DNA of 64,000 nucleotides from NCBI RefSeq assembly GCF_047511655.1, contig NC_133402.1, positions 59,834,951 through 59,898,950 of the forward strand, given 5' to 3'. Below the pieces are notes generated by a model. That model saw only the letters and a list, made by a program, of their open reading frames with translations, did not search any database and was not told the origin of the DNA. The stretch is from Castor canadensis. Lineage: Eukaryota; Chordata; Mammalia; Rodentia; Castoridae. Numbering within the stretch: position 1 is the stretch's first letter; the number at the start of each line of letters is the position of its first letter. Positions 1 through 11,109 of the stretch are shown here, piece after piece. The position numbers and the translations under genes were made by a program.

Positions 1-7
1 GCAAGGG

Positions 8-330
8 TTGGGCATGATGGCTCAGGCTTGTAATCCCAGATTCAGATGAGATGAAGGCAGGAAGATCATGGTTTGAAGCTGGACTCAACAAAAGTTAGTG
101 AGACCCTATCTCAAAAACAAACTGGGTATGGTGGCACATGCCTGTGGTCCCAGCTACTCTGGAGGTGGAGGTTGGAGAATTTTCAGCCAAAGTTAGCAGA
201 AGACTCTGAAAAATAAACCAAAAGGAAAAGGACTGGGGACATGGCTCAAGTTTAGAGTGCTTGCCTAGCAAGCACAAGGCCCTGAGTTCATCCCCAGTAC
301 CATAAAAAAAAAGAAAGAAAGAAAAGAAGT
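8..330 (+). mobile_element. Three-part SINE (B1-like, B1-like, ID-like)
   Basis: A first B1-like unit starts about position 8 with GGCATGATGGCTCAGGCTTG. A second starts about 122 with CTGGGTATGGTGGCACATGC. The ID-like unit spans about 230-300 and contains the tRNA-type B box GAGTTCATCC. It ends in an A-rich tail. Confidence 0.8.
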
Positions 331-394
331 GAAAAGGCAAGTCATAAAATGCAAGAAAATAATACCATGTACACAACCAATTAAATTAATTAGA

Positions 395-935
395 CAAATG
401 ATTGAACAGATTCTGCAGGAAAGCAGATGTCTGGATGGCCAACCGGCAAATGAAAAGATGTTCAATGTCATTAGTGGTGGTGAAATTCAAATTAAAGTGC
501 AATGAGATATACCACATTGCCACTGCCCGCTGTCCACTGGAACAGTTGAAGCTAAAAGAACAATAAGACAAGGTGCTGGTGAAACTGGGAGCAACTGGAA
601 CTCTCATACTCTACTGGTGGGTTGTAAAAATAAATACACAGCTTTGGAACAAATTGTCAGTTTCTTATGAACTAAGCACACACTTAGAATGTGTGTGGCA
701 GCCTCAAATATCTACCTGACAGAAATGGTGAAAACATCTGTCTACAAAGTTTTTATGCAAATATTCATGGATGCTTTATTCACAATAGCAAAAAGCTAAA
801 AACAACCCAAATACCCATCAACAAGTGAAGAAATACATACATTGTGACATTTTTAGTATAGTGGAAGGCTAATGCAGCTATGAAGTCAATGAACAACTGG
901 TACACACAATAATATAGGTAGAACTCAAAAAAACA
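395..935 (+). mobile_element. Old L1 LINE fragment (ORF2 end / 3' UTR)
   Basis: The text around CAAATGAAAAGATGTTCAAT, the passage with AACTCTCATACTCTACTGG, and TTATTCACAATAGCAAAAAG follow the order of the 3' part of ancient mammalian L1s. The copy is diverged and has no open frame. Subfamily not assigned. Confidence 0.75.
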
Positions 936-1530
936 AAAACAAAATGAGATATACATTCCGTGCCCTGCAGTGGAACAGAACCTAGAGACCTTGTCACCGG
1001 ACAGGGCCTGCAGAACCCCTCTGGGCTCTGGTTTCTTGAAGAATTGCAAGGCATGTCTCAGGCTTCCCAGGTACCTGATAAGCATCTGGCTATGTCCTAG
1101 CACTGGTCCTGGGCTCCCCTTACGGATGCTAAGATGGGCGCTATCTGCTGAATGCTAAGCTGGCCTCGTCTTCTAGACTTCCTTCCTTTCTAAGTGCCCA
1201 ATTGTATTCTTTATAATTATTTTTGGATTGTATAAGATATTTATGTAGAATTTAACGAATATCCATAAAACTACCGCCCTGTACGTTATGCTCTTAGAAT
1301 TTCCATATGATCATCTCCCTTTTTCTCCTAGACCAGGTGTTTCAAGATCAACACGTGACCTTTTGGGAAGAATAGCTCTTTAGTTGGGCATAGACAAGAC
1401 TGTCCTGGAGGACATTTAGCAGACTCTCTGGGCCAGTAGCATTCAGCAGATGCATTCTTTCCTCCCACCCCTACCCTAAATTGTCACAATCAAATATATT
1501 TGCAGGCATCGTCAAATATTCCCTAAGCTT
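936..1530. other. Intergenic, nothing recognised
   Basis: Moderately GC-rich at 960-1170 and AT-rich later. Short open frames only, with no familiar protein. No repeat was identified. Confidence 0.5.
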
Positions 1531-1870
1531 TGTGTCTCTGTGACAAAAAAAAAAAAATCTGAGAAAACCAATTTATAAGGAGGAATGGCTTATTTTGGCT
1601 TATGGTTTCAGAGGTATCAGTCCATGGTCACTTGGCTTTGGGCAGGTGGTGGCAAAGTACCTCATGGCAGGAGCATCTGCTCACCTGCGACCAGGAAGCA
1701 AAGATAGAAAAAGGGGCCAGGGACCCAATGTCTCCCAATCACATTCCTTCCACAAGGCCCTCTCTTCTAAAAGTTCCTCCATCTTCCAATAGCATCACAG
1801 GCTAGCATACAAGCCTTTAACCAGGAGCTGTTGGGGGATATTTAAGATACAAACCATAAGATGCTGGGGG
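1531..1870 (+). mobile_element. Probable rodent MaLR-type LTR, first copy
   Basis: It has the features of a widespread rodent ERVL-MaLR-like LTR: CTGTGAC near the start, TTATTTTGGCTTATGGTTTC, TCAGTCCATGG, and an end reading ATACAAACCATAAG. A related copy lies at about 19,463-19,890. The family name is uncertain; no retroviral coding part is present. Confidence 0.55.
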
Positions 1871-1929
1871 ATCAGGGACAAAATCACCCCAGCTGAGAAC
1901 CTGTGTCCAGGAGGAAATCACTAGATAGA

Positions 1930-2450
1930 GGTAAACCACTATTTTGACTTGGTGATCGTACTGGCTTGAGTTTCGGATTTGTACATGTGTACATCCTAAA
2001 GCAACATAGTTTTGTCTTCCATATTCTGAGCCTTTGTAAAAATGGAATCATTTTTGTATCTGTCTTCTTTTGCTCATTGTCCTGTTTGTGACATTCATCT
2101 TTATGATTGCTTGTATTTGTCTTGTGTTCATTCCCACTGAGGTATAGCATCCTATTGTTGAACGTACCTCTGTTTATTATTCACACTAAACAGCCCTGAG
2201 GAGGCTGTTTCCAGCTTGGGCTTATAGTGGAGCACATGTGGCTGTGTTTCTCTAGGGCACATACCTAGGGTAGAATTTTTGGGATACAAGGACAGGTCTC
2301 TCCAATTTTTGCTTTAGTCATTGGCCTTTCAGTGGCCAATAGGAAATGACATTCTATTGTACCACATCTTTGCCAACACTTGAAATGGCCAACTTTTAAA
2401 TTTTTACCAGTGATGCATATGTACATTATATAGTATTCTTCACAGCCTCT
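1930..2450 (-). mobile_element. Old L1 LINE 3' end, antisense
   Basis: The plus strand reads as the reverse complement of an L1 3' region: TGGAATCATTTTTGTATCTG, then TGTGACATTCATC, GGCACATACCTAGGGTAGAA and TTTGCCAACACTTG, in the expected order. Diverged and non-coding. Confidence 0.7.
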
Positions 2451-3540
2451 TTTGCCTGCCTGCCATTGGGATCCCCTCCCACCATGATACTCCAAGGATC
2501 TCAAGGCACCCTCTGTCCCATCTTTGTCCATTGAATTGTGGCTGCCTCATCTCTATCCCTCCCTTGGCTTGGGGATGCCATGAAAGTGAAGATGTGTCCT
2601 TTCCCTCTGTGTGCTCCAATCGCAGCAGGGGGCTGAGAAGTGGATGGATGAGTGAATGATTCTAGGAGGTGGTCCATGCACAGGTTAGTCCCTCCTTACG
2701 ACAGGAGAAACCACAGCCCAGCAAGGCTAAGAGATGAACCCAGATCTCCTGGAGAGGCAGAACAGAGACTCCTGTTTTATAGACTAGGTCCTTCCTTCTC
2801 AGCAGGACTCTAGCCCTGACTGCTCCTTGGACTGATAGAACAAGAGTCCTCTTCCTTGTCATTGTTCTTTATCCACCTCCATCTCCAAATGCACTTTGTC
2901 CTGGATGCCACATGGGGCCCAATGGGAGGCAGCAGAGAGCCTAACCTCAGCAATGGCTTGCTTCCCTGAAATGGTCAGAGTTCTGGGAGGCCTTGGTTGA
3001 AGGGGTTAACGGGGAAAATGGTCTGGTGGCATGAGCTTTTCTATTTCTGTGTTGCATTTTGGGAACAATGACAGTGACCAAATTCCCATTGTTAGAGAAC
3101 AAGGCTTGGGTTGGGAAGGGGAGGTGGATGGGCACTAACAGGGCAGCCTCTGGCAAGGCTAGTGACCTGGAATGCTGAGGACCATGGAGACCTGTGGAGG
3201 AGGCAGTGTGAAAGTGAACCTTCCTCTCAGACAGAACACCCGGTGACTGCCAGCAGGCCAGCTGGCACAGCAGAGGACGGGTGAGCAGGAAGTGCTGGAT
3301 ACCTTTTCCAGTATCCCCTCACTTTCCTCTCAAAGCCTTTTTGAGGTAGGACCATACCATACCACAGTATAGGGGAGGACTCTGAGGCTCCCAGGTGACA
3401 AGAATCTGTCCCAGGCCCCTGCTTCTCTATCAGAACACACACATACTAGGGCTGTTAAATGGACCGTGAGCTCCCATTGCCCAACTTATCTCTTGAAGGA
3501 CACAGTCACAAGTCCAAGCCACACTGATGACAGTGGTGGT
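2451..3540. other. Intergenic, nothing recognised
   Basis: Mixed-composition DNA with only short, unrelated open frames and no repeat or exon that I can identify. Confidence 0.45.
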
Positions 3541-3545
3541 GGGGG

Positions 3546-3907
3546 GTGCTATGGACTGTACCATGTTCCCCAAAATTATATGCTGAAGCCCTAAGCTGCA
3601 GTGTAACTGGAAATATGATCTTTAGGAGATAATTAAGGGTCAATGAAGTCAAAGGGTAGCACCCTAATCTGAGAGGACTGTGGCCTTCTAAGAAGAGATG
3701 AAATCTCTCTTCTCTCCACGAGTACTCACTGAGGAAAGGCTGAGTGTGTGCCCAGTGAGAAGATGCTCTCTGTGAGAAGGAAGAGGCCCCATCATCCTGG
3801 CACTCAGCAATCAGACTTCCAGTCTCCAGAACCGTGAGAAACAGATTTCTGTTGATTAAGTCACCAGTTTATGCTACTTCGTAATGGCAGCCCAAGCTGA
3901 CTAAGGC
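3546..3907 (+). mobile_element. MLT1-type LTR (ERVL-MaLR)
   Basis: It begins GGTGCTATGGACTGTACCAT and ends GCAGCCCAAGCTGACTAAGG, with CCCCAAAATTATATGCTGAA and CTCCAGAACCGTGAGAAACA between, all in the order of MLT1 LTRs. It is a lone ancient LTR with no viral genes attached. Confidence 0.8.
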
Positions 3908-4117
3908 TAGAAAGAGGGATAGAGCAGAGAATGACCTCCGCAGCCTCCAATAACCCAAGTAGGTCTCTCCAGAACTCTGGAAATGGAAAGGGTGGGGGAT
4001 ATATGAACCAGAGGGGTACAGGGGTCTGGAGAGCAGGAGAGCCCTTTAAGAAGGGAGAGCTTCTACTGGAGTGGGGGTAGATGAAAGGGGGCATTGGGGA
4101 ATTTCAAGATGGAAAAC

Positions 4118-4440
4118 CAAGCTTGGCATGGTGACACATGGTTGTAATCCTAGCTACTCCAGAGGCGGAGACAGGAGGACCACAGTTCATGACCAACCCA
4201 GGCAAAAGTTAGTGAGACTCTTTCTCAAAAACAAGCTGGGTGGGGTGGTTCAACTTTTAGTCTAAGCTATGAGGGAGGCAGATTAGGAGGATTAAGGTTT
4301 GAGGATAGCCCAGGAAAAATTAAAGTGAGACCCTATCTGAAAAACAAACTAAAAAAGCAAAAGGACTGGGGATATGGCTCAAGTGGCACAGCACCTGCCC
4401 AGCAAGCATGAGGCCCTGAGTTCAAACCCCAGTACTGCAG
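4118..4440 (+). mobile_element. Three-part SINE (B1-like, B1-like, ID-like)
   Basis: The first B1-like unit is at about 4122-4220. The second is at about 4230-4350. The ID-like unit is at about 4362-4438, with CAAGTGGCACAGCACCTGCC and B box GAGTTCAAACCCC. The tail has turned into a GA-rich simple repeat. Confidence 0.85.
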
Positions 4441-4492
4441 AGACAGAGACAGAGAGAAAGAGAGAGTGAGAGAGAGAGAAAGAAAGAGAGAT
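4439..4492 (+). repeat. GA-rich simple repeat in a SINE tail
   Basis: GAGACA and GAGA/GAAA units directly follow the ID-like unit ending CCCCAGTACTGCA. Confidence 0.85.
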
Positions 4493-7333
4493 TTTGGTTG
4501 CTATAGTTACTGCCTCTCAGTTTGTGTTTTCGAAGCACAATTCTGAAGTGTCTTTACCCAGATGACTGCTGCAAAGTCTCTTGAAGGAGCAGGCTGGCTA
4601 GATAACATACAGGATTCCCAGCTCGATTCAAATTCCAGATAAGCATTGAATGGTATTTTGATAAACATTGAATGGTATTTTTAGTACACATTACATGGGA
4701 TATACTCACACTAAAAGATTATTTGTTGGTTAGCCAAATTCAAGTTTATCTGGGTATGCTGTATTTTTATTTGCTCCATCTGGCTAAGAAGGAGGCCTGT
4801 GCTGGTGTCATCTCCACATTGCTGCAGAAGGTGAGTAGTTCCCAAGGGTGCTCAGCCAGTGTGGGGCATGGCTGGCACTGAGACCTGGGCACCCTGGTTC
4901 TGAGACCTGGCTCTTCCCTCTGCATACAGCTGCCACCTCTGAGAGCTAATTGCTGAATGAAGTTGCAACCTGACATCTGGGGCACGTGTCAAACCACAAC
5001 AGAGCCCGTCTTCCCTTTCATCAGGCCCGGCTGCGGGAGCTGCCGAGCCCCGAAGGGGGGAAGCCTTCACTTCAAAGGCCGCCTCCACTGAATTCCAGCC
5101 CCAGCCCTCAGGTTTGCTTTTGGCTTTGTGTCTTGAACTCACTTGGCTCAGAGGTCTGAGGTTTTGCTTGTAAGTAGTAAAACGTATTGCTTGTTTTTCC
5201 ACTGAGGGGAAATACCATCTTCACAAAACGGTGTGTTGCCTTTTCCCAAATTCTCTTACATTTACCCCTTAATCCTCATGACAGTCTGGGAGTCTCTTTG
5301 AGTACTGCTAGCGTCATACTACAGGTGAAAAAAATGGACACACAAAGCACTTTGTGGGGGCTAGCCAGAGGTCACAAAAGGCATTGGCTTCTTGGCCTCT
5401 TTTCTGGCTCAAGAGTCTTGCCAGGTTACCACACGAAGGAGAAGAGTCACACAACACGTAAAGTTACTCCTGGATCTTGGAACATAAAGCTTACAAAGCC
5501 ACAACCCACAAACAAGTCTCCCACTGGCCAGATTCTGCCTTCGTCTTGTAGGAGGGAGAATCATAACAGATGGAAATGGACAGATTCCAACTTTCCTCTG
5601 AAGGGGGAGTCCCCATAGTTACCTACAGCCTACCCAGTTTCCATCAATGTCTTGCCCTTCTGCGATCTTTCTGCTCCTAGGATTCAGGGTTGTACTTAAG
5701 GAATGTCATCCAAAGCCACCAAAAATAACCACCACTGTGAATTTCAGGAAAATTTTGAGCTGCACACAGAGAAAGCAATTTCAGGTGCTTCTTTTACTCT
5801 CCAAAACAAGAACCTTCTGCTCAAGACCCAAGACCTCTGGCCATCAGGCAAGGCCTCCTATCCAAAAGTACAGGAAGGACAATGAGGTGGCTCTGGAGGA
5901 AGACACTAATGTACCAGTTTCACACTTTCCTTCCTATGTATGCCAGAGGGGCTACTAGAGGCCCTGGGGTTTTGTATGGCTTTCCTTCTCCACCACACAT
6001 TTTATGCTTCAAGTATGTCTATGTGTGTTTGGGAAGAAGGCTTATTATGGGTTCCATAACGCAGCTGCTCTCCTGAGACAGCTCAGACAGGCACTGGGCT
6101 GGGCTTCCTGCCTCTCTGGGAACGTTTCATTGTCTCAATGCCAAAGAAAATGCATATGAGCAGCACTGGGTTATCCATCAAGTGCTGCCTGCTGTGCCGG
6201 GTGAGGTCTGCCCCAGAGACAGAAGGATGAGCCCAGCCCATTTCAATGGTCAGGAAAGGCTAGGGAGGAACAGCATCTCTGAAGTTATGATCAAGAGTAG
6301 TGTGAAATACACAGTGATCACAGAGCCTCTGGGCTGGCTTCCCATCTCTGCCATTCTCTCTGCTGCTACAGAGGTCTTTGCAAAGGCTGACCCTTCTTGG
6401 GTTGAGACTAAGAATCCATAGACGGTTCCCAAGGCTGTAGTATTGTGTTTAGATTCAGCCGCAGGTACCAAAGACTCTAGCCAAGCCCCACTCACCTGTA
6501 CTTTGCAGTCACTACTTGTGGGAGTCCCATCTGGTTCAGGGCCATGTCTTCTTTCCACTCTCTCCTGACCTCCCTGGTATTCCCTGGCACACCGGCCACA
6601 TGGTATGTTTCCCAAGCTTGCTAAAGTTTGCTACGTTTTTGTGATAACCACCTCTTACAGATGCCCAAGCTTACCAGTGGGCAAGTCACACTGACTTATT
6701 CCTCATGCAACCCTACTAAGCAGGGATTTTCTCTGTATTTTGCAGAAGAGCCTCCTAGGTTACTAAATTAGCTGATTTTGAATCAGGAGTTCGTGGAAAC
6801 TGAGCTCACCTCCAAATCTGGAAGGCTCCTGACTCATGCTTTCGCCTCCAGCCTGTCCACCAAAGAGGCCTTTGGGCACAGGTGAGGTGGCCAAGTGCCA
6901 GATGGGAAGGACATGTGGCTCTCTGGCCCTCCTACATGGAACCTGAGAAAAGTAAGTCTCCTAAAAGATGGGCTGCGGGGATTTATCACCAAGCTTCAGA
7001 ATTATAAAGACGGGTTTGCAAGCCCAGGTGAGGGCTTTTCGTATTTAAGGGGTAGAGGATAGCTTTGTAGAAAGGTCACCTTCTCTTCTAGAGCTGTTCT
7101 GTCTTCTCCCACCTGGGACACACTGCCCCTCTGGTTGGAAGGAGAGAAGATTGAGGCTCTGTCTATCTGCGGGGCCGGTGGAGAAGGGAGCATGAGGCCT
7201 CTCTCTGAGATCTGAGAGTTTCCTACTGGTGACCAGAGCCGCCCCAGCTCCTCGGCCAGGTCTGGAAGGATGCCACCAAGGCTTAGTCTTCTAGGAAGAC
7301 GCTCCGCCAGCGTCTGGTCCCCACCGCGATCCC
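4493..7333. other. Intergenic, mostly unique; MIR-like patch
   Basis: No gene found. Around 5260-5400 the order 'CCTTAATCCTCATGAC ... ACAGGTGAAAAAAATGGAC ... GAGGTCACA' suggests an MIR/L2-type relic. The 143-codon open frame at 5187-5618 runs through it and resembles no protein I know. Confidence 0.4.
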
Positions 7334-7410
7334 ACAGCGCCACCTAGAGTCTATGTGGGAGGACGCGCACCGCTCACCGCGTGGAGGAGGGCGCTGTCCA
7401 GGAGACCACA
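7270..7410. promoter_or_regulatory. Isolated CpG-rich pocket with CTCF-like motif
   Basis: About a dozen CpGs fall within 140 bases, unlike the surrounding DNA. On the minus strand, ACTCTAGGTGGCGCTGT (7334-7350) matches 12 of 14 positions of the CTCF core CCASYAGRKGGCRS. Possible insulator or distal element; binding is not shown. Confidence 0.4.
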
Positions 7411-7639
7411 GCCAGTACCCCGCAGGCCATGCACCCACCTCCAGTGCCCATGGACCTATCCTCCTTGCCCACTCAGACCCTGCTCTTCACTTGCACCCAG
7501 GATGACCATCCCTGCCTTTCCTCTCCCATCAAGTCATTTTGGGAGGCAAATGAAAGGCCAGAATGTAAAAGGGCAAGGTGCCTTATGGAAGCAACCCTAA
7601 GTGTCACTCCTTGAGACACTCCTTTGTGCCCAAAGCGGC

Positions 7640-7840
7640 CAATTCTCTCATGAGGGGCATCACTAAGCCCCACAGCAGCGCTGAAAGGTGCAGGTTATCA
7701 AATTCATTTTATGGAAGAGAAACAATTTCAGAGAAGTGGAGGGATGTACAAATTCACCCTGTTAGTGGAAGACAAAGTGGAGTCAAGCTGAGCCCAAAGC
7801 CTGAGGGTGCCTGGCTCCCCATGGAGAAACAATTGCTATC
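7640..7840. mobile_element. MIR-type SINE relic (low confidence)
   Basis: The pattern 'ATTTTATGGAAGAGAAACAATTTCAGAGAAG ... GTGGAAGACAAAGTGGAGTC ... GAGCCCAAAGCCTGAGG' (abridged, with gaps) recalls the 3' half of MIR. Very diverged. Confidence 0.35.
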
Positions 7841-8753
7841 ATCTTTGTTCTGGACCTGCCTCTGCTGGGGGGAAATAACACAGGTCCTCCTGCCATGCCC
7901 AGATGGGTTCAAAGCCACCCCTGGCACTCAGAGCTCTTTGGGCCTGAACAGGCCCAGCACTCACCTTACAGCCTTATAATCGCATCCATCCTCTGCAAGA
8001 GTGCCCTCTCCTCTGGCCACAGCTCAGGTCCCTCTTCCTCCAAGGAGGCCTCCCCTGGCCCCAGGGTGAGAGGCTTGTCATCCCTTCATCTACAGTCCCG
8101 CTCAAGGGCTCTGACAATCTGACGTCAGAGTTCTTGTTTGGCCTCATCTCTACCCTGGGACACAGGTCCAGCACACAACTGTTCCCCACAGGCATTCTGC
8201 ATGGTTTATAAACACACCTGCAAGTTCTTTGACATACCTGCCTTCAAAGAGTGAGGTCAAATTCACTGGTGGGCTTTAGCAGTTTGCTCCCAATGCACAG
8301 AGCAAGATGGAAGCAATGCTGTGTGGTTTTCAAGACTAGGTTAGAAAAGATAATGTGGCTTTGTCCACATTCTTTCTCACTCTAGGGATCCAATCACCAG
8401 TATGTGAAGAAACCCGAGTCACACAGAGAGGCCACATGCAGGTGTTCTGGTTGGCATTCCCTTCTGAGGTCCTGGCTAAAGCCAGTATTAACTGGCAGAT
8501 GTGGAGAATGAGCCTTCAGCTGGTCCCATCCACTACCTGGTGTAAGGGAGAGCAGAGATGAGCTCCCCTCTCCCCCGCAGCTCTGCCCAAATTGCAGATT
8601 TGTGAGTAAAATAAATGTGACCAATGGTGGGGGATTTGCATGCATTTCTGTTGATAGCCAGACTTTTTGCTAACTCAAAGAGATAATTGTGAGCAGCTAC
8701 TAATTACTGAGCACATAGGGTGAAAGGAATAGATATCGAACTGTCTTACCAGG

Positions 8754-8755
<2 letters not shown>
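7841..8755. other. Intergenic, nothing recognised
   Basis: GC-moderate unique DNA. No exon, RNA gene or clear repeat seen. Confidence 0.4.

Positions 8756-8836
<81 letters not shown>
8756..8836 (+). repeat. Compound microsatellite (GT)n(GA)n
   Basis: About 17 GT units (8756-8790) pass without interruption into 23 AG units (8791-8836). The perfect repeat suggests high length variability. Confidence 0.95.
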
Positions 8837-8840
<4 letters not shown>

Positions 8841-9144
8841 TCTGCAGATTTGTATTGATCTTGACATTTGGGATTTGCACCTGACATTTTAGGACTGTTT
8901 ATGACCCCTGTTTCATCTCTCTAGTGGCCAGTAGGGGATATGATAAGGAGTGTATCACCATTTTATCCTTTTTCAATGGAGAATATTGCTGAGTGCTCAG
9001 TACCTAGTGGTTCTGGCACATGGCTGCAAGGTTTCTGCATTTATAGGGTCCCTAAGGCAAAGGTGCCCAGGCCACCATTGTTTGCAGCATCCCAAATCAG
9101 CAGTCAGCTCTTTCAAACCAGTCATTTGCCATCAAGTAATTAAA

Positions 9145-9325
9145 ATAATACCTGCCATTTATTAAGTTCCTGCTATAAATTCTAACACCATCTCAGACCT
9201 CAGAGAGCGCCTACAAGGTGGGCGATATCACTTCCATCTTTTAGGCAGTCAAATTAAATTTCTAATGGACCACATGGTCAAGATTCAAATCTATATTTGC
9301 TTAATTCCCAGTGACTAGTTTTTGA
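9145..9325 (+). mobile_element. MIR-type SINE relic
   Basis: 'CTGCCATTTATTAAGTTCCTGCT' (abridged family hallmark), followed by ACACCATCTCAGACCTCA and the passage to AGATTCAAATCTATATTTGC, follows the order of an MIR element. Confidence 0.55.
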
Positions 9326-9496
9326 CAATGATTTCCCTCTGTCACCTTGCTGAGAACAGGAAAGGCTGTGTAAAGTACTGATGGACCCTGGGTAGTTGCT
9401 TTTTCAGTTGGTACAACTCTTACTGACAGAGCTTATTAAAAATTCAATACTGCAAAGATTTACCATATATACGAAAAGCTAACCTAATTTGCTTAC

Positions 9497-9585
9497 TTTT
9501 CATGGTATTGGGGTTTGAACTCATGGCCTCCCATTTAGTAGGCAAGTGCTTTACCACTTGTGCAGCACCTCCAGCCCTACTTACT
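9497..9585 (-). mobile_element. ID-like SINE
   Basis: The plus strand shows the reverse of an ID unit: TTGGGGTTTGAACTCATGGC, then GTAGGCAAGTGCTTTACCAC and CAGCACCTCCAGCCC. Confidence 0.8.
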
Positions 9586-9741
9586 TTTTAAAACAAGGAA
9601 AAAATAGCATTGAAACAATGGTCTGAAACCTACTGACCACATTCACATTTTTCCTCTTTTTAGCCTACATAAGAACAGAAATAATTACTGTCACCATCAT
9701 CATTAACATCATGTACTACATAGACATTGAATTCCCTCTCC

Positions 9742-9833
9742 TTTTTTTGGGGGGGGGACAGTATTGGAGTTTGAACCCGGGATCTTACTCTTGGTAGGCA
9801 GGTGGTCTACCACTTGAGCCACTCCACCAGCCT
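9742..9833 (-). mobile_element. ID-like SINE
   Basis: A T/G-rich reversed tail is followed by TTTGAACCCGGGATCTTACT and GTCTACCACTTGAGCCACTC, the reverse of an ID-like unit. Confidence 0.85.
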
Positions 9834-9989
9834 TGAACTCTCTCTTCCGTCACTGCAAGGGCCTAGGGTAAACCATGAGCCCTGTCTGCCTCTGAAGTCC
9901 CAACCATTGTCAATCTCCAGCTCTTAGGGTTGGTTCTTCTCATTCTTGTCTGGAAGCCTGGATTCTTCTCCTCTACCTTTCCCCATAAT

Positions 9990-10150
9990 GATTCCCTTCA
10001 TGTATTCATTTATTTAATGAGAATTTGTTGAGGTCTTACTATGGCTTAAATACTGTGGTGAGTACTAAAGTTGTAGAAAAAAACCTCTGCCCATGTGGAG
10101 CCTAAAGCCAAGAAGCTAAAATAAATAATAACCAAGCGAACTAATATTTA
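9990..10150 (+). mobile_element. L2 LINE 3' end relic
   Basis: TTCATTTATTTAATGAGAAT, a passage on 'GGTCTTACTATGGCTTAAATACTG', then CCATGTGGAGCCTAAAGCC recall the L2 3' end (long motif abridged here). Confidence 0.5.
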
Positions 10151-10459
10151 ACTAAACTTTTCATAACTGCCATGAAGGCAGGAATGGATACTATGACAGC
10201 ATGTGAAAAGAGAACAGGCTCCTCTGCAGCTTGCCTCATGTCCTCCAGTCACACCACACATCCATTCTAGGAGATCCTGCAACGATGGGGCTACCCGTCC
10301 TAGATAGTCAAGGACAGTTCTGACTCACTAGAACTCCAAATGTTCTTACAGTTGCTTCATAATATTTTATTTTGTGAGTCTTTGTGAACTACTGTTTTAA
10401 AATCAGAATAAAAATAGTCTTTTATATTCTGGGTTCAAAAAAATTCATGTTTTGTGATT

Positions 10460-10552
10460 TTTTTTTTTTGGTGGGACTGGGGTTTGAACTCAGGACTTTG
10501 CATTTGGAAAGCAGGTGTGCTACTGCTTGAGCCACACCTGCAACCCATCATG
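10460..10552 (-). mobile_element. ID-like SINE
   Basis: A poly-T run is followed by GGTGGGACTGGGGTTTGAAC and CAGGTGTGCTACTGCTTGAG, the reverse of an ID-like unit with its A-tail. Confidence 0.85.
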
Positions 10553-11056
10553 TTTTGTATCTTAAATTACAAACTAAATTGTATCACATAGGTGTTTTTG
10601 TCCTCCTCACTCCATTGAGGAGGACTTCTACTTTTATCCAAGGTAGAAGAACAGGAACTGGAGTTACATAAAATAAACAGAAAAGGCCTAGACAATGTTT
10701 TTTGAGACAGAGATCCCCAAGAGACAAAACACTGAGATGATGCCTCCCATTTTCACAGCTTAATGTCTTTAGAGATATTTCAGGCTTACAGTACAGAGAG
10801 GGGGAACACAGAAAGAGACTGGAAAACTATTTGAGTTCAGGAGATGGGGCTAAGAATCCAGGGAGCCTGAGGTGGCTAGGGTTTGCTAAACAGGGTACCA
10901 GAGAGACAGAGATCTGGACACAGAAAGACCTATGATGACTGCAGAGGACACCCTTATTCTATGCATCATAATACTGATTAGAGCATGGGTATGGAGAGAT
11001 GACTTGGAGCTGGGGTTTGACGAGGGCATTGGAAGGATGAAGAACTGGGGATAGCG

Positions 11057-11078
11057 CACACACACACACACACACACA
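11057..11078 (+). repeat. (CA)11 microsatellite
   Basis: Perfect CA dinucleotide run. Confidence 0.95.
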
Positions 11079-11109
11079 GAGTACTGGAGTGCCTATTATC
11101 ACCAGCAAG

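Noticed and set aside
4852-5202. 116-codon minus-strand frame
   Set aside because: GC-moderate unique DNA without exon signals or homology that I can recognise.
5187-5618. 143-codon open frame on the + strand
   Set aside because: Overlaps an MIR/L2-like relic, has no promoter or splice context and no recognisable domain. Its length is within chance expectation for 64 kb.
8675-8887. Minus-strand frame with (LS)n and (TH)n
   Set aside because: Pure translation of the compound GA/GT microsatellite.
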